Counted from the stretch's first letter, positions 8,688 through 18,552 are shown. The stretch is 58,460 bases of DNA from an uncultured Selenomonadales bacterium (GCA_946536925.1 CAMNFC010000003.1:1-58460), one strand, 5' to 3'. A program made the numbers and translations. The notes: a model not told the origin generated them from the letters alone.

Positions 8688-9551
8688 TTATTTTTTGAGC
8701 TTGAGGTGCTCGATGTTGTCTTTGAAGTACGGCTCGGTGAGCTCGACGCCTTCGGGTTTGTCGATGTCGGCGGGCATTTTGTCGACCGTGGGCACGACGA
8801 CCCAGAAGATCACGTCGATTTGTTTGGAGCTCAAAGCTGCGGCGCGCGCACCGGCGTCAATGTCGACGATTTCAATATTTTTTCCCAGGCGTTTAGAAAT
8901 TTCAGCGAGGATGGCCGTGTTGAAGCCCGCGGGAGAATCATCGGCCGCAACAAAATCGAGCGGAGGCAGGTCGCCCGTCACGCCGACTTTGATCGTGTCC
9001 GCGCCGTCGGTCTTTGGAATTTCAACTTTCGGCGGATTTTTCATGTCGACGTCGGTGATGTATTCCTTGACGAGTTTGTCGAGCGTGCCGTCAGATTTCA
9101 TCTCTTTAATCGTCTTGTCGAGGTCTGCTTTGAGCGCGGTGTCATCTTTGCGAACGGCGAAGCAAAAATTATCGGAAAGACTTTTGAGCGTGATGTCGCT
9201 GACGACTTCATATTTGTCGTTGTTGGCCGTGACGTATTTGCCCACGGAGTCATAGAGGCTGATTTGGTCGACGCTGCCCGATTCGATTCCCATTTGCAGG
9301 AGCTTCAAGCTGTCGTAATAGGTCGGGATATAGTGCGTGACTTTGACGCCGCTGTCTTCCTGGATCATGCGCAAAATTTCGTCCATTCTCGTTTCGGTGG
9401 CGTTGAGGTGAGTGATCATTCCCAGCTTGACGTCGCCGGACGATTCGGCGGGTTTTTCGGCCGCGGGTTTGTCTCCTCCGCCGCAGCCCGTGAACAGTGC
9501 GCCCGCCATCATGCAGGACAAAAGAACCTTTGCAATCTTTTTGAATTTCAT
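8688..9551 (-). CDS. Binding lipoprotein 3 (first gene of the ABC operon); SBP_3-like with lobes in permuted order
   Basis: 287 residues; signal peptide with lipobox FTGC (Cys near residue 23) and a short Gly/Pro/Ala/Glu linker. The N-terminal half carries lobe-2 hallmarks (YYDSLKLLQMGIESGSVDQ, FCFAVRKDD, SDGTLDKLVKEYI). The C-terminal half carries lobe-1 hallmarks (IKVGVTGDLPPLDFV, SPAGFNTAILAEISKRLG, LTEPYF). First gene after the promoter at 9610-9638, with a GGGAGG site, so probably the most highly expressed of the three. Confidence 0.86.
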   Translation of the reverse strand: MKFKKIAKVLLSCMMAGALFTGCGGGDKPAAEKPAESSGDVKLGMITHLNATETRMDEILRMIQEDSGVKVTHYIPTYYDSLKLLQMGIESGSVDQISLYDSVGKYVTANNDKYEVVSDITLKSLSDNFCFAVRKDDTALKADLDKTIKEMKSDGTLDKLVKEYITDVDMKNPPKVEIPKTDGADTIKVGVTGDLPPLDFVAADDSPAGFNTAILAEISKRLGKNIEIVDIDAGARAAALSSKQIDVIFWVVVPTVDKMPADIDKPEGVELTEPYFKDNIEHLKLKK

Positions 9552-9609
9552 TTGAGTAAAACCTCCCGAAAAAATTTTTTGCGGTGTTCAAATTATTTTT
9601 CACGCGCAG

Positions 9610-9638
9610 ATTATATCAGCCGCTTTAAAAATTTTCAA
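9610..9638 (-). promoter_or_regulatory. Strong sigma70-type promoter of the three-binding-protein ABC operon
   Basis: Minus strand: TTGAAA (9633-9638), 17-base spacer, TATAAT (9610-9615). It is about 60 bases before the first binding-protein start codon. Confidence 0.75.
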
Positions 9639-9661
9639 TCACGGACTTTGCGCGGTTTTGA

Positions 9662-9690
9662 TTGACACGTTGACGCTTGAATTATAAAAT
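9662..9690 (+). promoter_or_regulatory. Strong sigma70-type promoter of the activase gene
   Basis: TTGACA (9662-9667), 17-base spacer, TAAAAT (9685-9690), then GGCGAGGTGATTT ahead of the ATG at 9715. It is divergent from the ABC operon promoter, with the two -35 boxes only 23 bases apart. Confidence 0.75.
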
Positions 9691-9714
9691 TGCGGGCGGC
9701 GAGGTGATTTTTTT

Positions 9715-12700
9715 ATGAAAGTCGGAATTGACATCGGCTCCACGACGATAAAGCTGGTCGTCATGGACGAGGAACGGCTTATCTTTAAAAATTATGCGCG
9801 GCACTTTTCCGAAATCGGCTCCGCGCTCTCAAATTCTCTGGCGTCGCTGAAAAACATCATCGGCGAGAAAACTTTCAAAATTGCTGTGGCGGGCTCGGCG
9901 GGCATGGGCATTGCGAAAAAAATTTCGGTGCCTTTCGTCCAAGAAGTCATCGCCTGTCAAACGGCCGTGGAAAAATTTATTCCGCAGACGGACACGGTCG
10001 TTGAGCTCGGCGGCGAGGACGCAAAAATTATTTATCTGGGTTCCGCGCCCGAAGTCCGAATGAACGGCGTTTGCGCGGGCGGCACCGGCTCGTTTATCGA
10101 CCACATGGCAAGTTTACTCTCCACCGACGCGCTCGGCTTGAATTCTTTGGCGGAGAAAGGCAAACAAATTTACACGATTGCTTCACGCTGCGGCGTCTTC
10201 GCGAAAACCGACATCCAAGCTCTGATGAATGACGGCGCGAAAAAAGCTGACATCGCTCTTTCGATTTTTCAGGCGGTGGTCAATCAGACAATCGGCAATC
10301 TCGCGCAAGGTCGACCGATCAAAGGAAACGTTGCGTTCCTCGGAGGCCCGCTGCATTTTCTGCCCGAACTGAAAAAAAGATTCGTCGAGACGCTCGGCCT
10401 TTCCAAAGAGGAAGTCGTCGAAACTCCCGACGGAAATTTTTTTGTTGCGACGGGCGCGGCGTTGAGTGACGAGGCAAAAGATTTTTCCGTTAATCAGCTC
10501 GAAGAGTCGATAAAAAAATCTGAAGAGGTTGCCGCCACCGAGACCCGCAAAGCAGATTTTATTTTGTTCAAAGACGAGACCGACTACAAAAATTTTCGCG
10601 CACGTCACGACAAAGCAAAAGTCAAACGCGGAGACTTGAGCACTTATCGCGGAAAAATTTTTGTCGGGATTGATGCCGGCTCCACGACCACAAAAATTTG
10701 CGCTGTCGGCGAGGGCAAAGAAATTCTTTACACGAATTACGGCTCGAACGAAGGCGCACCGCTCAAAATCGTCGTCAATCAGATTCGCGACCTGTACGAA
10801 AAAATTCCGTCGTCCGCAAAAATTTCCGGCGTCTTTACCACCGGCTACGGCGAGGCAATCGTCAAGGCTGCTCTCCACGCTGACGGCTCCGAAGTCGAAA
10901 CTTTTGCTCACTTGACCGCCGCGCAAGAATTTTGTCCCGAAGTTTCTTTCGTGCTCGACATCGGCGGCCAGGATATGAAATGTTTTTTTGTTAAGGACGG
11001 CTCGATCGGAAATATCACGCTCAACGAAGCTTGTTCGGCGGGTTGCGGCTCGTTCATCCAAAATTTTGCGCAAGGTCTCAACATGAGCGTCGGCGACTTC
11101 GCAAAAAAAGCTTTGACTTCCGAAGCTCCCGTCGACTTGGGCACGCGCTGCACCGTCTTTATGAATTCCAAAGTTAAGCAGGCGCAAAAGGAAGGAGCGA
11201 CCGTCAACGACATCTCGGCCGGCATCGCCCTCAGCGTCATCAAGAACGCGCTGTTCAAAGTCATGCAGCTCAAAAACGTCGAAGACCTCGGCTCAAACAT
11301 CGTCGTGCAGGGCGGAACTTTTTACAACGATGCTGTCCTGCGCTCCGTCGAAAAAATTTTGCACAAGGAAGTTATCCGCCCCGACATCGCCGGCTTGATG
11401 GGTGCATACGGCGCGGCGATTTTGGCGCGAGAAAATTTTTCGGGCGAAACAAAACTTTTGACGCCCGAAGAGCTGGAAAATTTTTCTGTCGTCACGAAAA
11501 GTTATCGTTGCGGGCGGTGCGGAAATAATTGTCTCATCACCATGCAAAAATTTCCTGACGGCGAAAAATATTTCACGGGCAATCGTTGTGAACGCGGCGT
11601 CGGAAAAAATAAAATCGAATCGAAAATTCCAAACGCCTTCGCTTACAAATATCATCGCCTCTTCGACTACAAATCGCTCGAAAATCCTGTGCGCGGCTCA
11701 ATCGGAATTCCTCGCGTGCTCAACATTTACGAGGATTATCCGTTCTGGCACACGTTCTTCACGGAGCTGGGTTATCGCGTCGAGCTGTCGAGCAAATCTT
11801 CCGCGAAAATTTTTTATAAAGGACTTGAAACTATTCCGAGCGATTCGCTGTGCTATCCCGCCAAGCTTGCTCACGGCCACATTATGGATTTAATCGAGCG
11901 CGGGCTGAAAAAAATTTTTTATCCTTGCGAGCCGTACAACTTCGACACGCGCTCCGATAATTTTTACAACTGCCCCGTCGTCGCGAGTTATCCCGAAAAT
12001 ATCCGCAACAACATGGACATCTTGAAAGAGCGCGGCGTAAAATTTATTCAGCCGTTCTTGCCCGTCCACGACATGAAAAAATTAAAGCAACGTCTCGCCG
12101 AAGAATTTAAATCGGAAAATATTTCAGCCAAAGAAATTTTTTCCGCCGTGGACAAAGCTGTAGCCGAGATGGAAAATTATCGACGCGACATAAAAAATTT
12201 TGGCGACGAACTTTTGAAACGACTTGAACAAACCGGCGAGCACGCAATTCTTCTCGTCGGCCGCCCGTATCACGTCGACCCGGAAATCAATCACGGCATA
12301 ACGGAGATGATTCAATCGTACGGCCTGCCGATTCTTTCCGAGGACATGGTTTATCACGTGGCGGTTGACGCGCCAAAAATTTCCGTCGTCAATCAGTGGA
12401 GCTATCACGCCAGACTTTATCACGCCGCACAATTCGCTGCGCAAAATCCAAACGTCACGTTGATTCAATTAAGTTCGTTCGGCTGCGGCCTCGACGCGCT
12501 CACGATTGAACAGGTCAAAGAAATTTTGGAGGCGCACGGAAAAATTTACACGATGATAAAGCTCGACGAAGTTTCAAATCTCGGCGCGGCTCGAATCAGA
12601 TTGCGTTCGCTGCTTGCCGCGTTGAAGAAAAAATCGCCCGTCGTTTACAGCCCGAAAAAATTTCCCGACCGTCCACGCTTCACGCCCGAATGCAAAAAAA

Positions 12701-13908
12701 CTCACACGATCCTTGCGCCGCAGATGGCTCCAATTCATTTTGAGCTGATTCAAACCGTCCTGAAAAAATACGGCTACAAAATTTTGATTCCCGAACTCCC
12801 CGACAAAAAAGCAATCGATCTCGGCCTGCGCTACGTCAACAACGAGATGTGCTACCCGGCGATTGTCGTGACGGGTCAGATGATTGCGGCTTTGAAGTCA
12901 GGCGAGTGCGACCCCGACAACACGTCGATAATTTTGTTCCAAACGTGCGGCGGCTGTCGTGCCACGAATTATATTTCAGTCATGCGTCGCGCGTTGAAGA
13001 GTGCGGGCTTCGGTCAAGTGCCGGTCTTCGCGTGTTGGGGTTTGGAGACGGATTCTTTCGAGCTGAGCCGCGACTGCCTCATCGACGCGATCAAAGCTTC
13101 CGTCTACGGCGACCTGCTCATGAACGTTTCCAATCGCATGCGCCCGTACGAAATTCGTCGCGGCGAAACCGACAAACTTTTTGACGAGTGCATGACGGCC
13201 GCCAAAGCTGATCTCGTCGACGGAAATTTTTTGAGCTTCCGCAGCAACGTGAAAAATTTTGTCCGCATGTTCGACGCCATTGCGATTGATGAAAATCTTT
13301 CCAAGCCCAAGGTCGGCATCGTCGGAGAAATTTTGGTCAAGTATCATCCCGTCGCCAACAATTTTTTGGAAAAAGTTTTGCACGAGGAAGGCGCGGAAGT
13401 CGTCATGCCCGATTTTGTCGATTTCTTCCTCTACTGCGCTTACGACGAGATTGTCAAGCGCGAACTTTTGGGCGGCTCGCGCAAGGATAAATTCTTCTCG
13501 GAAATTTTTATTCAGTTCATAGAATTTTTCCGTCGGCCGATGAAAAACGCGCTCAAAGATTCCAGACACTTCCGCGCGCCGCACTCGATCAAAGACACCG
13601 CCAAGCTCGCAAGTCAATTCGTCAGCACGGGCAACCTCAACGGCGAAGGCTGGTTCCTCACCGGCGAGATGGTCAAGCTCATCGACGAGGGCGTGGAAAA
13701 TGTCGTGTGCCTTCAGCCGTTCGCATGCCTGCCAAATCATCTGACGGGCAAGGGCGTCATGCACGCGTTGCGACAAAATTTTGAGCGGGCAAACATCGTG
13801 GCGATTGACTGCGACGCCGGCTCCTCGGAAGTCAATCAGCTCAACCGTTTGAAATTGATGCTGACCGTCGCGAAAAAAATTTTGCACGAGAAAAAAATTC
13901 CCCGATAA
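9715..13908 (+). CDS. Large 2-hydroxyacyl-CoA dehydratase activase-type protein (duplicated BcrAD/BadFG ATPase + DUF2229 + HgdB-like region)
   Basis: 1397 residues. Two ASKHA ATPase domains in tandem: the first begins VGIDIGSTTIKLVVMD and holds VELGGEDAKI and CAGGTGSFID; the second (from about residue 318) begins VGIDAGSTTTKI and holds VLDIGGQDMK and ACSAGCGSFIQNF, whose Cys residues match the cluster-binding ligands of HgdC-type activators. Around residue 600 a Cys cluster (CGRCGNNC, then NRCERG) follows. Next comes a DUF2229 region (LNIYEDYPFW, DSLCYPAKLAHGH) and a dehydratase-like C-terminal half with many Cys (CGGCRATNY). HgdC proper uses ATP to drive an electron into a dehydratase. Large proteins of this layout are common in anaerobes and their role is not settled. 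No dehydratase gene is adjacent. Own promoter and terminator. Confidence 0.92.
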   Translation: MKVGIDIGSTTIKLVVMDEERLIFKNYARHFSEIGSALSNSLASLKNIIGEKTFKIAVAGSAGMGIAKKISVPFVQEVIACQTAVEKFIPQTDTVVELGGEDAKIIYLGSAPEVRMNGVCAGGTGSFIDHMASLLSTDALGLNSLAEKGKQIYTIASRCGVFAKTDIQALMNDGAKKADIALSIFQAVVNQTIGNLAQGRPIKGNVAFLGGPLHFLPELKKRFVETLGLSKEEVVETPDGNFFVATGAALSDEAKDFSVNQLEESIKKSEEVAATETRKADFILFKDETDYKNFRARHDKAKVKRGDLSTYRGKIFVGIDAGSTTTKICAVGEGKEILYTNYGSNEGAPLKIVVNQIRDLYEKIPSSAKISGVFTTGYGEAIVKAALHADGSEVETFAHLTAAQEFCPEVSFVLDIGGQDMKCFFVKDGSIGNITLNEACSAGCGSFIQNFAQGLNMSVGDFAKKALTSEAPVDLGTRCTVFMNSKVKQAQKEGATVNDISAGIALSVIKNALFKVMQLKNVEDLGSNIVVQGGTFYNDAVLRSVEKILHKEVIRPDIAGLMGAYGAAILARENFSGETKLLTPEELENFSVVTKSYRCGRCGNNCLITMQKFPDGEKYFTGNRCERGVGKNKIESKIPNAFAYKYHRLFDYKSLENPVRGSIGIPRVLNIYEDYPFWHTFFTELGYRVELSSKSSAKIFYKGLETIPSDSLCYPAKLAHGHIMDLIERGLKKIFYPCEPYNFDTRSDNFYNCPVVASYPENIRNNMDILKERGVKFIQPFLPVHDMKKLKQRLAEEFKSENISAKEIFSAVDKAVAEMENYRRDIKNFGDELLKRLEQTGEHAILLVGRPYHVDPEINHGITEMIQSYGLPILSEDMVYHVAVDAPKISVVNQWSYHARLYHAAQFAAQNPNVTLIQLSSFGCGLDALTIEQVKEILEAHGKIYTMIKLDEVSNLGAARIRLRSLLAALKKKSPVVYSPKKFPDRPRFTPECKKTHTILAPQMAPIHFELIQTVLKKYGYKILIPELPDKKAIDLGLRYVNNEMCYPAIVVTGQMIAALKSGECDPDNTSIILFQTCGGCRATNYISVMRRALKSAGFGQVPVFACWGLETDSFELSRDCLIDAIKASVYGDLLMNVSNRMRPYEIRRGETDKLFDECMTAAKADLVDGNFLSFRSNVKNFVRMFDAIAIDENLSKPKVGIVGEILVKYHPVANNFLEKVLHEEGAEVVMPDFVDFFLYCAYDEIVKRELLGGSRKDKFFSEIFIQFIEFFRRPMKNALKDSRHFRAPHSIKDTAKLASQFVSTGNLNGEGWFLTGEMVKLIDEGVENVVCLQPFACLPNHLTGKGVMHALRQNFERANIVAIDCDAGSSEVNQLNRLKLMLTVAKKILHEKKIPR

Positions 13909-13918
13909 AAAAATTTTT

Positions 13919-13950
13919 CCCGACCGAACATGACGGCCGGGATTTTTTTT
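13919..13950 (+). terminator. Terminator after the activase gene
   Basis: Stem CCCGACCG / CGGCCGGG (one A-C mismatch), 7-base loop, then a long T run. Confidence 0.8.
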
Positions 13951-13987
13951 GCTATCATGACAGAAAAATTTTTCGCGGGGCGAGTGC

Positions 13988-15202
13988 ATGAGAAAACAAA
14001 AATATTTGACGGTCTCGATGATGATAGCTTATTTGGCGTTCATCGGAATGTTTATCCCGCTGTCGACGGATTTGTATTTGCCCGCGCTGCCGCAGATGGG
14101 AAATTATTTTTCGACGAGCGAATTTTTGGTCGGCCTGACGCTGACGATATTTTTTTTCACGTTCGCGGTGAGCATGATTTTGTTCGGGCCTTTGAGCGAC
14201 AAATACGGGCGGCGACCGATTTTGATTTTCGGCGCGGCACTTTACACGGCGTCGTCATTTTTCTGCGCGGTCTCGTCGAACATTTATTTTTTGCTCGCGG
14301 GAAGATTTTTTCAAGCCGTCGGGTCGGGCGCGGTCATCACGGTGGCCACGGCCTTGATCAAAGATTGTTTCCGCGGAAAAGTGATGCGAAAAATTTTGGC
14401 GATCACTCAAGCACTCGGCGTCATCGCGCCGATGGTCGCTCCTCTCGTCGGCGGAATTTTGTTGACGTTCACCGATTGGCGCGGCTCGTTCTATCTGCTC
14501 ACGATTTTGGGCGCGATAAATTTATTCGTGGCATTTTTATTTTGCGAGACGTTGCCCGAACACAAAAGATATCGCGGAGGAATTTTAAATTCGCTGACGC
14601 TTTTGGCTCACGTCGGGCGGAAAAAATATTTCATGGCGGTCTTGATCATGTTCGCGCTTTTGTCCAAACCGTACATGGCCTACCTCAGCGCGTCGTCTTT
14701 CATCTACATAGAATTTTTTTCGTTGACCGCGCAGGAGTACAGCTATTTTTTCGCGGTGAACTCTGCGGCGTCGATTGCGGGCCCGATTTTATATTTGAAG
14801 CTGAAAAATATTTTGTCGAACGTGGCGATGTTGAAGTTTAGTTTTTTCGTGGCGTTGACGAGCGGGATTTTGGTCTCGACCGTCGGCCAAACGCGCGCGA
14901 TAAATTTTTTGCTGGCGTTCCTCCCGTTCACGATGATAGGCGCGGTGGTTCGCCCGTTCTCCATGGAAATTTTGTTGCTCGAAGCAAAAGAAAACGTCGG
15001 GACTGCCGCGGCCGTGATAAATTTTGTGCCGACGCTCTTTGGAAGTTTGGGAATGATGCTGGGAACTTTGCCGTGGGAAAATTTTATCGGCGGGCTGGGC
15101 TTGATCATGCTGACGGCCACGACACTTTCAATCGCGCTGTGGATTTTAATCAAGCTCGGAAAATTCGGCGCGGCTTCTTCGGGCGCAAGCGACTTGACGT
15201 AA
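13988..15202 (+). CDS. MFS transporter, Bcr/CflA drug-resistance family
   Basis: 404 residues with about twelve membrane helices. The first helix ends in STDLYLPALPQM, the classic Bcr/CflA motif, and the loop between helices 2 and 3 has GPLSDKYGRRP, the MFS motif A. Helix 4 has AGRFFQAVGSGA. It should be an inner-membrane proton-driven exporter of drugs or other small molecules; the substrate is not readable. The gene follows the activase terminator by about 40 bases. It is followed after 25 bases by a gene of unknown function, which may share the transcript. Confidence 0.9.
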   Translation: MRKQKYLTVSMMIAYLAFIGMFIPLSTDLYLPALPQMGNYFSTSEFLVGLTLTIFFFTFAVSMILFGPLSDKYGRRPILIFGAALYTASSFFCAVSSNIYFLLAGRFFQAVGSGAVITVATALIKDCFRGKVMRKILAITQALGVIAPMVAPLVGGILLTFTDWRGSFYLLTILGAINLFVAFLFCETLPEHKRYRGGILNSLTLLAHVGRKKYFMAVLIMFALLSKPYMAYLSASSFIYIEFFSLTAQEYSYFFAVNSAASIAGPILYLKLKNILSNVAMLKFSFFVALTSGILVSTVGQTRAINFLLAFLPFTMIGAVVRPFSMEILLLEAKENVGTAAAVINFVPTLFGSLGMMLGTLPWENFIGGLGLIMLTATTLSIALWILIKLGKFGAASSGASDLT

Positions 15203-15227
15203 AAATTTTTTGAAGGAGACGATTGAC

Positions 15228-15830
15228 TTGGAGACTTCGAGAGACGAATTGAAAAAAATTTTGGCGGCGATAAATTCCCGCGACGAGAAAAATTTTTCCG
15301 CGCACGTCGACCTGAAAAATTTAATGGACACGGCCTACGACGAGGCCACCGACGTTTTGGCCGAAAATTGCGCCGCCTTCCACGAACTTTATCCCAAAGA
15401 TTTATTTTTCAAATTCGGTTCGAGGATTCTGCGCCTCTACAACGAAAAATTTCGCGGCGTTCATCTCGGACTGATTGAAAAAGTTATCGCCGCGTACTTC
15501 GACGGGAGTTTTCGCGACGCAAAAAATTTTTCTTCCACGCCGATAAAATTTCTGGCGGCCGAGCTGAACAATTTGCTTCGGGCGATTCACTCTGAATTCG
15601 TCGACGAAAAAATTTCCGGCGACAAAAATTTTCTGGCGGTCAAAATGGTCGGCGACGATTCGGATTACGGAAAAATGATCGGCACGCTGAATTTTCTTTT
15701 GGAGTTTGCCGGGCGCGGCGACGAGTGGCGGCTCGTGAAAATAAAAAATGTCGAAGAACTCGTTCCGCCGATTCTCGACATTGCAGAAAAATATTGGCCG
15801 GCCTCGTGGGACTTGGGCATCAAACTTTGA
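15228..15830 (+). CDS. Protein of unknown function
   Basis: About 200 residues, soluble, no signal peptide, mostly helical and not recognised. A TTG at 15228 is taken as start because AAGGAG (15213-15218) sits 9 bases before it; an upstream in-frame TTG at 15210 would overlap that site. The C-terminal part (DDSDYGKMIGTLNFLLEFAG, then EWRLVKIKNVEELVPPIL) looks like a compact globular end. It probably shares a transcript with the MFS gene. It converges on secA with only 3 bases between the stop codons. Confidence 0.7.
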   Translation: METSRDELKKILAAINSRDEKNFSAHVDLKNLMDTAYDEATDVLAENCAAFHELYPKDLFFKFGSRILRLYNEKFRGVHLGLIEKVIAAYFDGSFRDAKNFSSTPIKFLAAELNNLLRAIHSEFVDEKISGDKNFLAVKMVGDDSDYGKMIGTLNFLLEFAGRGDEWRLVKIKNVEELVPPILDIAEKYWPASWDLGIKL

Positions 15831-15833
15831 AAA

Positions 15834-18464
15834 TTATTTGTTGCGTCCGCAACAATTTTTATATTTTTTTCCTGAGCCGCACGGACACGGATCGTTGCGG
15901 CCGATTTTTTTCCCGTCAGCATTTTTTGCACGCTTCTGACTTTCGGCGGGAGAAGTTTCATCGCCGTGAGACGCCCGCGCCGTTTGCAATCGATCCGCAA
16001 CTTTTGCCTGCTCCCGGCGCACGACCGATTCAGCCTCGCGAACATCTTTTGCCGAAGGTTCGGGCGGCGCGTCGGAAATTTCTTCTTCGGGCGGCGGAGC
16101 ATTTTGGACGATTGCCACGTGATACATCGTCGTTGCGATTTGATCTTGAATTGCGCCTTCCATCTCCTCGAACATGGCCAACGCTTCGATTTTGTATTCG
16201 ACGAGCGGCGCGCGCTGACCGTATGCCCGCAAATTTATTCCTTCGCGCAACATGTCCATGTGGTCGAGGTGCTCCATCCATTTGTTGTCGACGATTCGAA
16301 GCATGACGACTTTTTCCAGCTCGCGCATAACTTTTTCCGTGAACATTTGCTCGCGTTGCTTGTAGGTGTCTTCCGCCAATTTTTCCAAAAAATCTTTGAG
16401 CTCGTCGCGGCTCATCTTCTCCAGCTCGGAAACTTTGAGCGAACCCGGCGGCGCGAAAATTTTTTCTGCGTCTTTAACGAGTTCGTCGAGCTGCCACTCT
16501 TCGGGATAAAGTTTTTCGTTCGCGTACTGATTCATTTCCTGCTTGATTATGTGATTGACCATGCCGCGAATGTTGTCGCGCAAATTTTCTCCGCGCAAAA
16601 TTTTTCTGCGCTCGCCGTACATAATTTCGCGCTGCTGATTCATCACGTCGTCGTATTCCAAAACGTGCTTGCGGATGTCGAAGTTTCTGGCCTCAACTTT
16701 TTTCTGCGCGTGTTCAATCGATTTGGTTATCAGCGAATGTTCAATCGGCTCGTCCTCTTCCATGCCGAGCTTGTCCATGATCTTCGCGATATTTTCCGAG
16801 GCGAACAGACGCATCAGATCATCTTCCAAAGAAATATAAAATCTCGATTCGCCAGGGTCGCCTTGTCGGCCGGAACGCCCGCGCAACTGATTGTCGATTC
16901 GCCGGGATTCGTGACGCTCCGTGCCGATGATGAACAGCCCGCCGAGTTCTGGGACACCCTCGCCAAGTTTGATGTCGGTGCCGCGGCCGGCCATGTTCGT
17001 TGCAATCGTCACGACTCCGCGCTGACCTGCATCCGCCACGATTTGCGCTTCCTTCTCGTGAAATTTTGCATTGAGGACGCTGTGAGGAATGCCGCGCTTT
17101 TTGAGGTAGCCGCTGAGTTCTTCGGATTGTTCAATCGAGGTGGTGCCGATGAGGACGGGCTGACCTTTGGCGTGAATTTGTTCGACCATGTTGGTGACGG
17201 CTCGATATTTGGCGCGTTTGTTTTTGTAAACGACGTCGGGGTGGTCGACGCGGCGCACGGGCATGTTCGTGGGAATGACGACGACGGGCAGCTTGTAAAT
17301 TTTTAAAAATTCGTCTTCCTCGGTCTTGGCGGTGCCGGTCATGCCCGCGAGTTTGTCGTACATGCGGAAATAATTTTGGAAAGTTATCGTCGCCAAAGTT
17401 TGTGACTCGCGCTGAATCTTTACGTTTTCTTTAGCCTCAATCGCCTGATGAAGTCCGTCGGAATATCTGCGCCCCGTCATCAATCGCCCCGTGAATTCGT
17501 CGACGATAACAATTTCGCCGTCGCGCACGACGTAATCTCTGTCGCGTTTCATCAGAGCCTTTGCACGAAGCGCGGCCGTGAAGCAGTGGCTCAGCTCGAT
17601 GTTTTCGGGCGCGTAAAGATTTTGAATGCCCAAAAATTTTTCAATCTTTGGGACGACTTCATCGTTTGGCGCGACGGTTTTTTGTTTCTCGTCGACTTTG
17701 TAATCTTCGCCCTCTTTCAAGTTTGCGACGGCGCGAGCCATGACCGCGTACATTTCCGTGGACTTCGCGCCCGGCCCGGAGATAATCAGCGGCGTGCGTG
17801 CCTCGTCAATCAAAATGGAGTCAACCTCGTCGACGATGGCAAAGTGCAACGGCCGCTGAACCATTTGCTCTTCGTGGACGACCATGTTGTCGCGCAGATA
17901 GTCGAAGCCGAATTCGTTGTTCGTGCCGAAGGTCACGTCGCAGCTGTAAGCGTGTTTGCGTTCGGGGAAATCCATGTCGTGGAGAATCAGGCCGACGCTC
18001 AAGCCCAGAAAGTTATAAAGTTGCCCCATCCATTCCGAGTCGCGGCGAGCCAGATAATCGTTGACGGTGACCATGTGCACGCCTTTTCCTTCCAGAGCGT
18101 TGAGATAAACGGGAAGAGTCGCCACCAAAGTTTTTCCTTCGCCGGTTTTCATTTCCGCGATTTTTCCTTCGTGCAAACACATGCCGCCCATGAGCTGAAC
18201 GTCAAAATGTCTCATGCCCAAAACTCGACGTGAAGCCTCCCGACACACGGCGAACGCTTCGGGCAAAATGTCGTTCAAAGTTTCGCCCGCTTGAAGTCGT
18301 TCGCGAAATTTTTCCGTCGACGAAGAAAGTTTGTCGTCCGTGAAATTTTGGAACTGAGATTCCAGCGCGTTGATTTTATCGACCGTCTGTTGCAGCCGTT
18401 TAATTTCTTTGTCGTTGTTGTCGCCCAAAAATCTTTTCAAGAATCCGAACAAAGCCAAAGTCAT
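15834..18464 (-). CDS. secA: Protein translocase ATPase subunit SecA
   Basis: About 876 residues, full length. Shows the DEAD-like motor ([14 protein letters not shown]alker [17 protein letters not shown]alker B region), the pre-protein cross-linking domain, the second motor domain ([26 protein letters not shown]), the helical scaffold and the C-terminal zinc-binding SEC-C motif ([13 protein letters not shown]). It drives export of unfolded pre-proteins through SecYEG. The start is uncertain among GTG 18467, ATG 18464 and TTG 18458; the last has the best spacing from the GGGAG site. The usual Firmicute neighbour prfB is absent. Upstream are the M23 terminator and a promoter-like TTGCGG-17-TATCAT (18491-18519). 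Confidence 0.97.
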   Translation of the reverse strand: MTLALFGFLKRFLGDNNDKEIKRLQQTVDKINALESQFQNFTDDKLSSSTEKFRERLQAGETLNDILPEAFAVCREASRRVLGMRHFDVQLMGGMCLHEGKIAEMKTGEGKTLVATLPVYLNALEGKGVHMVTVNDYLARRDSEWMGQLYNFLGLSVGLILHDMDFPERKHAYSCDVTFGTNNEFGFDYLRDNMVVHEEQMVQRPLHFAIVDEVDSILIDEARTPLIISGPGAKSTEMYAVMARAVANLKEGEDYKVDEKQKTVAPNDEVVPKIEKFLGIQNLYAPENIELSHCFTAALRAKALMKRDRDYVVRDGEIVIVDEFTGRLMTGRRYSDGLHQAIEAKENVKIQRESQTLATITFQNYFRMYDKLAGMTGTAKTEEDEFLKIYKLPVVVIPTNMPVRRVDHPDVVYKNKRAKYRAVTNMVEQIHAKGQPVLIGTTSIEQSEELSGYLKKRGIPHSVLNAKFHEKEAQIVADAGQRGVVTIATNMAGRGTDIKLGEGVPELGGLFIIGTERHESRRIDNQLRGRSGRQGDPGESRFYISLEDDLMRLFASENIAKIMDKLGMEEDEPIEHSLITKSIEHAQKKVEARNFDIRKHVLEYDDVMNQQREIMYGERRKILRGENLRDNIRGMVNHIIKQEMNQYANEKLYPEEWQLDELVKDAEKIFAPPGSLKVSELEKMSRDELKDFLEKLAEDTYKQREQMFTEKVMRELEKVVMLRIVDNKWMEHLDHMDMLREGINLRAYGQRAPLVEYKIEALAMFEEMEGAIQDQIATTMYHVAIVQNAPPPEEEISDAPPEPSAKDVREAESVVRREQAKVADRLQTARASHGDETSPAESQKRAKNADGKKIGRNDPCPCGSGKKYKNCCGRNK
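15838..15869 (+). terminator. Terminator of the unknown gene, overlapping the 3' coding end of secA
   Basis: Perfect inverted repeat TTGTTGCG-TC-CGCAACAA (15838-15855), then a T-rich tract (TTTTTATATTTTTTT). On the other strand the same bases encode the last Cys-Cys-Gly-Arg-Asn-Lys codons of SecA. Confidence 0.6.
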
Positions 18465-18490
18465 CACTCCCGCAAAAAAAATTTTTCTTC

Positions 18491-18519
18491 ATGATAGCAA
18501 AAAAAATCCTCCGCCGCAA
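18491..18519 (-). promoter_or_regulatory. secA: Candidate secA promoter overlapping the upstream terminator
   Basis: Minus strand: TTGCGG (18514-18519), 17-base spacer, TATCAT (18491-18496). The -35 lies inside one arm of the terminator stem of the M23 gene. Confidence 0.45.
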
Positions 18520-18536
18520 ATTTTTTACGCGCGGAG
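18498..18536 (-). terminator. Terminator after the M23 peptidase gene
   Basis: Minus strand stem CTCCGC (18531-18536) / GCGGAG (18509-18514) with an A/T-rich loop, followed by a T run (18500-18506 read in reverse). Confidence 0.7.
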
Positions 18537-18552
18537 AAATTTTTGTCAAAGT

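Noticed and set aside
16030..17306. Plus-strand frames across secA
   Set aside because: Shadows of a full-length, highly conserved gene.
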